Assembly: GCA_900465915.1 (NCBI GenBank)
Contig: UBKJ01000016.1
Span: 1 to 64,000, forward strand
Direction: 5' to 3'
Length of the DNA stretch: 64,000 bases
Origin: Hyphomicrobiales bacterium
GTDB lineage: Bacteria; Pseudomonadota; Alphaproteobacteria; Rhizobiales; Rhizobiaceae
The notes below the pieces were generated by a model, which was not told the DNA's origin, ran no database searches, and saw only the letters and a program-made list of their open reading frames with translations. Positions 1 through 7,872 of this stretch are shown in pieces (the first letter of the stretch is position 1; each line of letters starts with the position of its first letter). The position numbers and the translations under genes were made by a program.

Positions 1-255
1 CGACAACGCCTCGCCGCGCAGATCGCTGGAATCGAAGCCGCCGACCTCCGCGCGGGCGGCGTCTTCGTCACCGGCGGCGACACCCTGTCGGCCGTGTTGC
101 AGGCGACGGATGCCCGGTTCCTCGAATGCGTCGGCCAGGTCCAGACCGGGATTCCGCTGGCGCGCATCCGCGGCGGGCGCTGGGACGGCGTCATGCTGCT
201 GTCCAAATCCGGCGGCTTCGGCGCGCCCGATTTCTTCCTCGACCTGTTGCGGTGA
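1..255 (+). CDS. C-terminal end of an OtnK/DUF1537-type four-carbon acid-sugar kinase (5' cut by window)
   Basis: The window opens inside this gene; 84 codons remain before the TGA at 253-255. The remainder looks like the C-terminal nucleotide-binding part of the OtnK (DUF1537) family: a VFVTGGDT motif about 20 residues in, a GIPLARIRGG stretch, and a closing SKSGGFGAPDFFLDLL tail that matches the family's conserved K-S-G-G-F-G element. Known members phosphorylate 3-oxo-tetronates and related acid sugars in the cytoplasm. The gene lies just upstream of a CUT2 sugar transporter and dehydrogenases, which fits sugar-acid catabolism, but a LacI-type operator pair separates it from them, so it probably belongs to a different transcript. 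Only the C-terminus is visible, so the substrate cannot be judged. Confidence 0.7.
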   Translation, partial: RQRLAAQIAGIEAADLRAGGVFVTGGDTLSAVLQATDARFLECVGQVQTGIPLARIRGGRWDGVMLLSKSGGFGAPDFFLDLLR

Positions 256-340
256 CGGCGGCGCGGATTTGCCGCCGCCGCCCGCCCCTTTCTCAAACGC
301 AAGATTCCGCTTGACCGAAAAAAACAATCGTGCCTAACTG

Positions 341-364
341 GGAACGTTCTCAGAGAACGTTCTC
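341..364 (+). promoter_or_regulatory. Tandem LacI-family operator in front of the ABC transporter operon
   Basis: Two copies of the palindrome GAACGTTC (342-349 and 355-362), the second extended to GAGAACGTTCTC (353-364), lie 13 bp apart, centre to centre, about 36 bp before the ATG of the ABC ATPase gene. A palindrome with a central CG is the usual form of LacI-family operators, and a LacI-family gene is encoded at 5372-6418 in this cluster. A possible -35 element TTGACC (311-316) lies just upstream, so binding would be expected to block this promoter. The operator assignment is inferred from motif form and context. Confidence 0.65.
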
Positions 365-399
365 ACAAGCAGGACGCCAACGGGAACCGGGAGGAAGAC

Positions 400-1968
400 A
401 TGAACAGAGAAGCGCTCCACGCCCCTGCGGGCGAAGGACTTCGCGCGCCCATCGCGCTGACGGCCGCGGGGCTCGGCAAATCCTACGGCGCGACCGTCGC
501 GCTCGCCCATGCGGACATTTCGCTTTCGTCCGGCGAGGTCCACGCGCTTCTGGGCGAGAACGGGGCCGGCAAATCCACCCTGGTGCGCATCCTGGCGGGC
601 GCGGTCGCCCCCAACGCCGGCGAAATGGCGCTGGACGGCGCCGCCTATGCCCCGCATTCCCTGCTCGAGGCGCGCCGGTTCGGCGTCGCGACCGCCTTCC
701 AGGAACTGAGCCTCGTCCCCAACCTGACCGTGGCGCAGAACCTGCTGCTGCCCGACCTGCCGCGCGGACGCCTGGGGCTGGTGGCGGGCGGCGAGGTGCA
801 CGACCGCGCCGCCGACATCCTCGCCCGCAACGATCTGGAGCGGATCGACCCGCTCGCCTCCGTCGCCGACCTGCCGCTGGCCGAGCGCCAGCGCATCGAG
901 ATCGTCCGCGCCATCGAAAGGGCGGGCCGCATCCTCATCCTGGACGAGCCGACCGCGGCGCTGGCCGAGACGGACTGGCTGTTCGAGCGCATCCGCATGG
1001 CCACGGCGCGCGGCGTCGCCGTGCTCTATATCTCGCACCGCCTGGCGGAGGTGCGCGAGATCTGCGCCTCGGCCACCGTGCTGCGCAACGGCCGCTCCAT
1101 CGCCTCGGTCGGCCTGTCGGAAGCCTCCGACGACGATATCTTCGAGATGATGGTCGGGCGGCAGGTGGACCATTCGCCGAAGGCCCGCGCCGAGCGGCCG
1201 CAGAACGACGCGCCGGCCCGCCTGTCCGTGTCGGAGCTGAGCGGCCATGCGCTGCACGGCGTCAGCTTCGACCTCAAGCCGGGCGAGGTCCTCGGCGTGG
1301 CGGCGCTGGAGGGCCAGGGCCAGCGCAACCTGTTCCGCCTCCTCGCCGGGCTGGAGCGCCCCCTCTCCGGCCAGATCCGCCTCGACGGCGCGGCGATGAA
1401 ACGCGGCAGCCCCCGCCGCGCGCTCAAGACCGGCGGCGGCGTGGCCTATCTGCCGGAGGAGCGCAAGACGGAAGGCATCCTGGCCGGCTTGTCGGCCGCG
1501 ACCAATGTCGTGCTGCCGATCATGCCCGCCGTCTCCGCCGCGGGGCTGCTCTCGTCCCGGATCGAGTTCGACGCCGCCGCGCCCTTCGCCGAGAAGGTCG
1601 ACATGAACCCGCGCTATCTCAAATTCCCCATCGGCGACCTGTCGGGCGGCAACCAGCAGAAGGCGCTGATCGCCCGCACCATGGCCTCCGGCGCGGGCAC
1701 GCTGCTTCTCTACGACCCCACCCGCGGCGTCGACGTCGGGACCAAGCAGTCGATCTACGCCGCCATCCGCGCCTTCGCGGCGGCGGGCGGCAGCGTGCTG
1801 TTCTATTCGTCGGAGCTGCCGGAAGTGGTCCAGCTCGCCGACCGCTGCATGGTCGTCTATGGCGGCCGCATCTTCCGCACCTTCGAGGGCGCCGACATCG
1901 TCGAGCAGAAGCTGGTGGCGGCGATGCTGGGGCACAAGGCCGAACAGGCGAAGGAAAACCGGGCATGA
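400..1968 (+). CDS. Ribose-type (CUT2) sugar ABC transporter ATP-binding protein
   Basis: A 522-residue double-NBD ATPase of the RbsA/MglA type, which powers sugar import from the inner face of the membrane. The first NBD has Walker A GENGAGKST near residue 52 and Walker B LILDEPTAAL near residue 185, with a divergent signature (LPLAERQRIEI). The second NBD has the signature LSGGNQQKALIAR and a Walker B that reads LLLYDPTRGVD, so the glutamate usually following the Walker B aspartate is absent. The degenerate P-loop of the second half (EGQGQRN) is normal for CUT2 proteins. The ATG follows a GGGAGGAAG ribosome binding site, and the stop overlaps the next start (ATGA), so it is translationally coupled to the permeases. 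It is probably under LacI control from the operator at 341-364. Confidence 0.92.
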   Translation: MNREALHAPAGEGLRAPIALTAAGLGKSYGATVALAHADISLSSGEVHALLGENGAGKSTLVRILAGAVAPNAGEMALDGAAYAPHSLLEARRFGVATAFQELSLVPNLTVAQNLLLPDLPRGRLGLVAGGEVHDRAADILARNDLERIDPLASVADLPLAERQRIEIVRAIERAGRILILDEPTAALAETDWLFERIRMATARGVAVLYISHRLAEVREICASATVLRNGRSIASVGLSEASDDDIFEMMVGRQVDHSPKARAERPQNDAPARLSVSELSGHALHGVSFDLKPGEVLGVAALEGQGQRNLFRLLAGLERPLSGQIRLDGAAMKRGSPRRALKTGGGVAYLPEERKTEGILAGLSAATNVVLPIMPAVSAAGLLSSRIEFDAAAPFAEKVDMNPRYLKFPIGDLSGGNQQKALIARTMASGAGTLLLYDPTRGVDVGTKQSIYAAIRAFAAAGGSVLFYSSELPEVVQLADRCMVVYGGRIFRTFEGADIVEQKLVAAMLGHKAEQAKENRA

Positions 1969-2972
1969 GCATGACGCAAGCGAACACCTCCGCCCCGCGC
2001 AGCGCGCGGGGGACTTGGGCCGGCGTCCTGAAAAGCGCCTCGGCCGGCGCGTGGCTGATCGTCCTCATCTATGCGGTGCTCTACGCGCTCTACGCCTTCC
2101 AGCAGCCGCGCGCGCTCAACGCCTCGGCCATCGCGGCGCTGATCAACAACACCGCGCCCCTGGCGCTGGCCGCGGCGGGACAGGCGGTGGTGGTGATCAG
2201 CCGCGGCTTCGACCTGTCGGTGGCCGGCGTCATCTCGATCTGCAACGTGGTGCTCGCGGTCTATCCGCTGCAGGGGCCGGCGGGGGGCTTCATGTCCATC
2301 CTGATCTGCCTCGCCATCGGCGTGGCGGTCGGGGCCGTCAACGGCTGGCTGGTGGCGGTGCTGCGGCTGCAATCCATCGCCGCGACGCTCGCGACCATGA
2401 TCATCTGCCAGGGCGTGGCGCTGGTCATCCTCAAGGCCCCCGGCGGCGCGGTCGCCGACTGGATCGCCAACGAAATGACCGACCGGCTCTGGAAGCTGAT
2501 CCCCGTCTCGGGCGTGATGGTCGGCCTCGCCGTCCTCGTCTGGCTGGCGATCCGGCGCACCCGCTTCGGCCTGTCGCTCTACGCCATCGGCGCGGACGAG
2601 AACGCCGCCGCGCTGTCGGGCGTCGACGTGGTGCGGGTGCGCTTCCTCGCCCATGTGCTGGCCGGCGCGGCCTATGGGCTCGCGGGCTTCATGCTGAGCG
2701 CGCAGACCGCCACCGGCAACCCCACCTCGGGCGCGCCCCTCCTGATGCTGTCCTTCGCGGCGGTGGCGCTGGGCGGCACCTCGCTGTCGGGCGGGCGCGG
2801 CGGCGTCGTCGCCTCGGTGATGGGCGCGGCCACGCTGACGCTGCTGCAGAAGGTCCTGTTCTCCAGCGGCGTGTCCTCCTTCTACACCGGCGTGTTCCAG
2901 GGCTGCGCCCTGATCGTCGCCGTGGTCTTCAGCAGCCAGCTCGCCCAGATCGGCAAGGGAGCGCATCGATGA
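1965..2972 (+). CDS. Ribose-type ABC transporter permease (first)
   Basis: A 335-residue RbsC-like inner-membrane permease. It is hydrophobic throughout, with the family's SRGFDLSVAGV loop near residue 75 and the ALGGTSLSGGRGG cytoplasmic coupling region near residue 270. The start is the ATG in the ATGA overlap with the ATPase gene. With the permease at 2969-3988 it presumably forms a heterodimeric channel, as is common in CUT2 systems that carry two different permeases. The stop overlaps the next start by ATGA, so expression is tightly coupled. The substrate cannot be read from the sequence. Confidence 0.9.
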   Translation: MSMTQANTSAPRSARGTWAGVLKSASAGAWLIVLIYAVLYALYAFQQPRALNASAIAALINNTAPLALAAAGQAVVVISRGFDLSVAGVISICNVVLAVYPLQGPAGGFMSILICLAIGVAVGAVNGWLVAVLRLQSIAATLATMIICQGVALVILKAPGGAVADWIANEMTDRLWKLIPVSGVMVGLAVLVWLAIRRTRFGLSLYAIGADENAAALSGVDVVRVRFLAHVLAGAAYGLAGFMLSAQTATGNPTSGAPLLMLSFAAVALGGTSLSGGRGGVVASVMGAATLTLLQKVLFSSGVSSFYTGVFQGCALIVAVVFSSQLAQIGKGAHR

Positions 2973-3988
2973 ACGGCAAATCCATCCAGGCCGAAAGCCC
3001 TTTCGCCCAGCTCGGCGACGCCCGGGCCAGCGCCAGGATCAGCCGCGAGGCCATCAGCGCCTCCACCGTGGCGATCCTCTGCGTGCTGCTCCTGTTCGGG
3101 GCGCGCTTCGTCAGCCCCTCGCTGGGCTCCTGGGCGCAGGTCGAGACCGTGCTGGTGCTCGGCTTCTTCCTCGTCATCCTGTCCTTCGGGCAAGGACTGG
3201 TCATCCTGTCGGGCGGGCTCGACCTGTCGCTGCCGGCCACGATCACGCTCGGCGGCATATTGGCCACCAGCGCGACCGGCTTCGGCGAGGCCGGAAACTG
3301 GCTGCTGCCGCTCCTGGTCGTCGGCGTTTGCGGCGCGGTCGGCCTCGCCTCGGCGATCGGCGTGGTCTGGCTGCGGGTGCCGCCCTTCATCATGACCATG
3401 GCGATGTCGATCATCGTCGCCTCGGCGCTTCTGGGCTACACCAGCGGCACGCCGCGCGGCTCGGCGCCGGAGGCGGCGCTGATCCTGATGAAGAGCCGCG
3501 TGCTCGGCATGCCGGCGCCGATCCTCGTGCTCCTCGGCTTCGTCGTGCTGGGCTGGCTCTTCCAGAGCCGCTCGGTCATCGGCCGCTACATCTACGCGGT
3601 GGGCACCAACGAGCAGGCGGCGCGCATCGCCGGCGTGCCGGTGACGGCGGTGCAGATCCTGCCCTATGTGGTCAGCGCCGTCTGCGCCGGCTTCGTCGGC
3701 GTCGCCCTGGTCGGCTATTCCAACGGCGCCACGCTGCGCATGGGCGACGACTACCTGCTGCCCTCGATCGCCTCGGTCGTCATCGGCGGCTCGTCCATCC
3801 TCGGCGGGCGCGGAACCTTCCTCGGCACGGTGGGCGGGGCGATCCTGCTGACCACGCTGGGCACCATCATCTCCGCGCTCGGCCTCGAATTCGGCCTTCG
3901 AACGATCATCGAGGGATCGATCGTGCTCGTCGCGCTGCTTCTGCTGCGCGAGGAGCTTTTCCAGAAACTGCGCGGCCTGTTTCGCTGA
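2969..3988 (+). CDS. Ribose-type ABC transporter permease (second)
   Basis: A 339-residue RbsC-like permease, the partner of the permease just upstream. It carries the SGGLDLSLPATI loop near residue 85, the sugar-permease motif YAVGTNEQAARIAGV near residue 210, and VIGGSSILGGRGT near residue 270. The N-terminal 35 residues are polar and precede the first membrane segment. Translation starts in an ATGA overlap with the previous gene. A 45-bp gap containing a GGAGGAGG ribosome binding site separates it from the binding-protein gene. Confidence 0.9.
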   Translation: MNGKSIQAESPFAQLGDARASARISREAISASTVAILCVLLLFGARFVSPSLGSWAQVETVLVLGFFLVILSFGQGLVILSGGLDLSLPATITLGGILATSATGFGEAGNWLLPLLVVGVCGAVGLASAIGVVWLRVPPFIMTMAMSIIVASALLGYTSGTPRGSAPEAALILMKSRVLGMPAPILVLLGFVVLGWLFQSRSVIGRYIYAVGTNEQAARIAGVPVTAVQILPYVVSAVCAGFVGVALVGYSNGATLRMGDDYLLPSIASVVIGGSSILGGRGTFLGTVGGAILLTTLGTIISALGLEFGLRTIIEGSIVLVALLLLREELFQKLRGLFR

Positions 3989-4033
3989 AGCCGGCCGAAA
4001 CAATCCTAGACAAATCCAAGGAGGAGGAATGTC

Positions 4034-5245
4034 ATGACCAAGAAATGGATGAGGACTTCGGCCCTGATGGCGGCCGTCGCGGCCGCCGCGCTGGGCCTGT
4101 CGGGCCAGGCGGACGCCAAGGACAAGTACAAGGTCTATCTGAGCCTGTCCTATTCGGGCAACGCCTGGCAGTCGGAGGCCGCCAACATCGTCAAGGCGCT
4201 GGCCAAGACCGCGCCCTACGACAAGCAGGTCGAGCTGAAGGAGGTCATCTCCGGCACCGATCCGCAGGCGCAGATCTCGGCCTATGAAAGCATGATCGAC
4301 GACGGCGCCGACGCCATCATCAGCTTCCCCATCTCCTCGACGGCGCTCAACCGCACCATCAAGCGCGGCTGCGAGGAGGGCGTGCTGTTCTTCATGTACG
4401 ACGCCACGGTGACGGAGAGCTGCGCCTACAATGTCAGCTACCTGTCGTCGGGCTTCGGCGAGAACACCGCGCAGGCGCTCGTCAACGCGCTGGGCGGCAA
4501 GGGCAAGATCTTCCTGTCGCGCGGCGTGCCGGGCAATTCGGTCGACCAGCGCCACACCGACGGCGCGATGAGCGTGTTCAAGAAATATCCGGGCATCCAG
4601 GTGGTGGCCGAATATTACTCCTATTGGGACGACCGCACGACCCAGCAGGAGACCGCCAAGGCGCTCGCCGCCCATCCCGACGTCGACGGCGTCTGGGCGC
4701 AGGCCGGCGAATACGGCGTCATCCAGGCCATGCTCGACGCCGGCGGCCGCCTGACGCCGCTGACGGGCGAGAACTCGGCCGGCTTCCGCCTGGCGCTGGC
4801 CGACCCCAAGATGCAGGAAAAGGGCCTCAAGGGCGTCTCGGCCGGCTCGCCGCCGGCGCAGGCGGGCTACGCCTTCAAGCTGGCGATGGAGATCCTGACC
4901 GGCAAGCGCAAGCTGGAGCCGATGAGCATCGAATATCCGCTGCCCTGGGTGCCCGCCGACGCCGTCAAGGTCTGCGAGGGCGACCGCTACGAGAACGGCT
5001 GCAACGTGTTCCCGGCCAGCCGCGTGCCGACCTCCTTCGTCTCGGAAGTGCTGAACGCCGAGCTTCTGCCCGAGGTCAACGTCGAATCGGCGCTGAACGG
5101 CACGCCGGTCCCCGGCGCCACGATCCAGCCGCTGCCGGCCGAGGTGCGCAAGGCCGGCGCCGAACCGGGAATCAACTGCGACAATTGCGAGGCCCCGGCC
5201 GATCACTACAAGCTGACCAAGGTGGAGGCGACGGTGCAGCCCTGA
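4034..5245 (+). CDS. Periplasmic sugar-binding protein of the CUT2 transporter
   Basis: A 403-residue type I periplasmic binding protein. A signal peptide with a Lys/Arg N-region and an Ala-rich core ends near residue 28 (GQADA before KDKYK). The mature part has the SLSYSGNAWQ opening strand, the DGADAIISFP strand around residue 95, and an inter-lobe VWAQAGEYGV segment, all typical of ribose/galactose-binding relatives. At 403 residues it is longer than RbsB (about 300). The extra C-terminal region contains several cysteines, including a CDNC motif near residue 380, which would allow a disulfide in the periplasm. It is the last gene of the transporter operon and is followed by a GC-rich hairpin. 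Confidence 0.9.
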   Translation: MTKKWMRTSALMAAVAAAALGLSGQADAKDKYKVYLSLSYSGNAWQSEAANIVKALAKTAPYDKQVELKEVISGTDPQAQISAYESMIDDGADAIISFPISSTALNRTIKRGCEEGVLFFMYDATVTESCAYNVSYLSSGFGENTAQALVNALGGKGKIFLSRGVPGNSVDQRHTDGAMSVFKKYPGIQVVAEYYSYWDDRTTQQETAKALAAHPDVDGVWAQAGEYGVIQAMLDAGGRLTPLTGENSAGFRLALADPKMQEKGLKGVSAGSPPAQAGYAFKLAMEILTGKRKLEPMSIEYPLPWVPADAVKVCEGDRYENGCNVFPASRVPTSFVSEVLNAELLPEVNVESALNGTPVPGATIQPLPAEVRKAGAEPGINCDNCEAPADHYKLTKVEATVQP

Positions 5246-5259
5246 GGCGAGCGCCCGCG

Positions 5260-5285
5260 CCGCCCGCTTTCGCGCAAGCGGGCGG
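5260..5285 (+). terminator. GC-rich hairpin after the sugar-binding protein gene
   Basis: A perfect 10-bp stem (CCGCCCGCTT / AAGCGGGCGG) with a 6-nt loop begins 14 bp after the stop codon of the binding-protein gene. No run of T follows, so it may act as a weak or Rho-assisted terminator or as an mRNA 3'-end protector rather than a strong intrinsic terminator. Confidence 0.45.
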
Positions 5286-5308
5286 GCGGCGGCTCGGGAG
5301 CCGGTTGA

Positions 5309-5354
5309 AAATGACAGGCGGACGGTGAATCTTCTGAGCTCTGAACTGTCATTT
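5309..5354. promoter_or_regulatory. Spaced inverted repeat upstream of the LacI-type regulator gene
   Basis: AAATGACAG (5309-5317) is repeated as its exact reverse complement CTGTCATTT (5346-5354), with 28 bp between the arms, ending 17 bp before the GTG start of the regulator gene. It could be a protein-binding dyad or a hairpin in the leader mRNA. It does not resemble the GAACGTTC operator at 341-364. Confidence 0.3.
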
Positions 5355-5371
5355 GAAAGATTGGACAATCC

Positions 5372-6418
5372 GTGAACCGCAAAGACAAGACGACCCGCAA
5401 CCGCGTGACCGTGAAGGACCTGGCCAGGGACCTGGGCATGTCCGTGTCCACCGTCTCGCGCGCCTTCTACCCGGAGGCGGTCATCGCCGACAAGACGCGC
5501 AAGGTCGTCCTCGAGCGGGCGCAGGAGATCGGATACCGGCCCAATCCCTTCGCGCAGAGCCTGATCACCAAGAAGACCCATATCGTGGGGATGGTCGTGT
5601 CGGACCTGACCAACCCCTTCTATCCCGAGGTCATGTCGCAATTGACGACGCTTCTCCAGCAGTCCGGCATGAACGTGATGCTGGCGGCGGCCGACCAGCC
5701 GGACCGGATCGACGAGGCGGTGGAGCTTCTGCTGACCTACCAGCCGGACCTGATGATCGTGCTCGCCACCAATCTCGAATCGCATGCGCGGGAGAAATGC
5801 GAGGCGGCGGGCGCGCCGGTCATCTTCTTCAACCGCCTTTCGGCCGACGGGCTCGGCTTCGGCGTCTCCTGCGACAACGTGGCCGGCGGCCGGCTGGCGG
5901 CCGAGCACCTGGTCGAGCTGGGCCATCGCGACCTGCTCTACGTGTCGGCCTTTCCGGGCGCCTCGACCAATGTCGAGCGGCGGCGCGGTTTTTGCGAACG
6001 CGCGATGGAGCTGGGGCTGCCGACGCCGCAGATCATCGAGGCGGGGCGCTTCTCCTACGAGGCGGGCTACAATTCGGGCCTTTTGCTCGGCGCGCTGCCG
6101 CGCCGGCCCGACGGCGTGCTCTGCGCCAACGACATCGTGGCGATCGGCTTCATCGAAGGCGTGCAGGAGGGGCTGGGCCTGAAGGTGCCCGAGGACCTGT
6201 CGGTGATCGGCTACGACAACATCGCCATGGCCGGCTGGCCGTCGCACCGCCTGACCACGGTGGCCCAGCCGCTCGACGAGATGATGGCGGCGACCGTGTC
6301 GCTGGCGCGGCGGCTGGCGACGGAAGCCCATGTGGACCAGCGCATCCTGCGCGCCGCGCCCGGCCCGCTGGTCAAACGCGGAACCGTCGCCGACCGGCGC
6401 GGCGAAAGGAGGAACTGA
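5372..6418 (+). CDS. LacI-family transcriptional regulator
   Basis: A 348-residue regulator. An N-terminal LacI helix-turn-helix spans residues 10-55 (VTVKDLARDLGMSVSTVSR, then the hinge-helix region RPNPFAQSL) and is followed by a type I periplasmic-binding-protein-like effector domain (GMVVSDLTNPFYPEVM, CANDIVAIGFIEG, LSVIGYDNIAMAGW). The start is a GTG in TTGGACAATCCGTGAAC; no better ATG exists nearby. It lies between the transporter genes and the enzyme genes on the same strand, and its stop overlaps the next start by one base. The palindromes at 341-364 are its likely targets, and the ligand is presumably the imported substrate or an intermediate. Confidence 0.9.
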   Translation: MNRKDKTTRNRVTVKDLARDLGMSVSTVSRAFYPEAVIADKTRKVVLERAQEIGYRPNPFAQSLITKKTHIVGMVVSDLTNPFYPEVMSQLTTLLQQSGMNVMLAAADQPDRIDEAVELLLTYQPDLMIVLATNLESHAREKCEAAGAPVIFFNRLSADGLGFGVSCDNVAGGRLAAEHLVELGHRDLLYVSAFPGASTNVERRRGFCERAMELGLPTPQIIEAGRFSYEAGYNSGLLLGALPRRPDGVLCANDIVAIGFIEGVQEGLGLKVPEDLSVIGYDNIAMAGWPSHRLTTVAQPLDEMMAATVSLARRLATEAHVDQRILRAAPGPLVKRGTVADRRGERRN

Positions 6419-6954
6419 TGGGCGACAAGCGGCTTTTCATGCGTCTGGCGAGCGGCCACAAGCCGTCCTGCTCGATGTCCTTCGACGGCCCCGAGCCGGA
6501 GGCCGTCGCCGACCCGGCCGAGCTGGCGCGCACGCTCGGCGACGACGCGCTGGCGCGCTACGCCGCCGACTGCCGGCCGATCTACGACGACCTCCGGCGC
6601 GTCGTGGGGCAACTGGCCGGCCTGTCGATCCTGCTGCGGCTGACCGCCAGCCGCGAGGTCGCCGGCCTCGCCGAACTGGACGCCTGCCGCGCCCGCTGGC
6701 GCGAGGCCGGGGAGCGGCTCGCGGCCCTCGACGCGCCGGCCGCCGCCGCCCGGCACCGGCGCCAGCTCGACGCCTGCCGGCATTTTTGCGGCCTCGTGAT
6801 GGGAACGTTCTCCGAGGCCTTCGACGAGAGCCGCGCCGACGAGGCGGACCTGATGATCAAGCGGGCCTACGCCCATCTTTCCGCAGCCAGCGCCGACCGC
6901 GCCGGCCTGCAGATGGTGGATTTCGCCAACGCCTGCTGTTCCTGCATGCATTGA
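6418..6954 (+). CDS. Uncharacterised cysteine-rich, probably all-helical protein
   Basis: A 178-residue protein that I do not recognise. It starts at an ATG sharing one base with the LacI stop (TGATG), with an AAGGAGGAAC ribosome binding site. It has no signal peptide or membrane segment, is rich in Ala, Arg, Asp and Leu, and reads as consecutive helices. Eight cysteines are present (residues 18, 52, 90, 120, 124, 173, 174, 176). They include a C-x3-C pair and a terminal NACCSCMH cluster that could bind metal. It is coupled to the regulator and followed after 29 bp by the metallo-hydrolase gene, so it probably belongs to the same pathway as an accessory, metal-handling or sensing protein. It contains a GGGAACGTTCTC match to the LacI operator at 6801-6812. 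Confidence 0.7.
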   Translation: MGDKRLFMRLASGHKPSCSMSFDGPEPEAVADPAELARTLGDDALARYAADCRPIYDDLRRVVGQLAGLSILLRLTASREVAGLAELDACRARWREAGERLAALDAPAAAARHRRQLDACRHFCGLVMGTFSEAFDESRADEADLMIKRAYAHLSAASADRAGLQMVDFANACCSCMH

Positions 6955-6983
6955 ACTTATCGAAACGAAACGGGAGGAAGACC

Positions 6984-7871
6984 ATGGCCGATTATTCCAT
7001 CTGGGTGCTCGAATATTCCTATGTCAGCAAATATCACAAGAGCGGCGTCCTCTACGGCGCCCATAACCAGGGCTATGTGAAGCTTCCCTATTGCTACGTC
7101 GTCATCAAGGGCAAGGGCCGCACGGCCATGGTCGACGTGGGCTACAACCACAAGGCCTATGGCGCGACGCTGGGCGAGCGTTTCGGCGTCGAGAACTGGC
7201 GCGCGCCGAAGACGGTGCTGGCCGAGGTGGGCATCGCGCCGGAGGACGTCGACACCTGCTTCATCACCCACGCGCATTTCGACCATTTCGGCAATGTCGA
7301 GGATTTCCCCAACGCCCGCTTCTACATCCAGGAGCGCGAGATCTCCAAATGGGTCTGGGCCATGTCGCTGCCCGACCGCCTGCGCTGGATGATGATCGCG
7401 GTCGATCCGGGCGACATCGTGCGCGGCGCCGACCTCGCCCGCCAGAAGCGCCTCGTCACCGTGGACGGCTCGCTGGAGGACGCGCTGCCGGGGATCGACC
7501 TGCACGCCGCCCCCGACAGCCACACCTGGGGCTCGATGTGGGTCCATGTCCGCAACGACGGCGAGAAGCGGTCCGCCGACAGCTGGGTCTTGGCCGGCGA
7601 CCTCGTCTACCAATTCGACAACCTGCGCTCCTCCGGCGCCGCCGTCGACGTGGAGGAGATGTACACGCCCGTCGGCCTCGCCGTCGGCAGCCAGGCCAAC
7701 CTGGTGCTGGCCACCGAGGCGATGATGGCCCAGGTCGGCTACGAGGCCCGGCGCGTCATCCCCATCCACGAGGAGCGCCTGCGCGACGCCTTCCCCTCGC
7801 GCATCAGCGGCGAGGGCCTGCGCATCACCGAAATCTGCCTCGCCGACGGCGAAACCTCGAAGGTGGCGTAA
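6984..7871 (+). CDS. Metallo-beta-lactamase-fold hydrolase (lactonase-like)
   Basis: A 295-residue cytoplasmic MBL-fold enzyme. The metal-binding motif HAHFDH is at residues 96-101, preceded by the conserved Asp of the DVG turn (residue 51) and followed by a histidine in SHTWGS, an aspartate in LAGDLVY and a late histidine in VIPIHEE. These complete a dinuclear metal site as in N-acyl-homoserine lactonases and related lactonases. The ATG follows CGGGAGGAAG. In an operon with sugar-acid dehydrogenases, hydrolysis of a sugar lactone formed by an upstream dehydrogenase is more likely than quorum quenching; this is inferred from context. Confidence 0.85.
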   Translation: MADYSIWVLEYSYVSKYHKSGVLYGAHNQGYVKLPYCYVVIKGKGRTAMVDVGYNHKAYGATLGERFGVENWRAPKTVLAEVGIAPEDVDTCFITHAHFDHFGNVEDFPNARFYIQEREISKWVWAMSLPDRLRWMMIAVDPGDIVRGADLARQKRLVTVDGSLEDALPGIDLHAAPDSHTWGSMWVHVRNDGEKRSADSWVLAGDLVYQFDNLRSSGAAVDVEEMYTPVGLAVGSQANLVLATEAMMAQVGYEARRVIPIHEERLRDAFPSRISGEGLRITEICLADGETSKVA

Positions 7872-7872
7872 C

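Noticed and set aside
2882..6331. A 1149-codon open frame on the minus strand across the permease, binding-protein and LacI genes
   Set aside because: It is antisense to four well-supported genes, its composition is the His/Asp/Arg-rich pattern produced by reading GC-rich codons backwards, and it has no recognisable domain.
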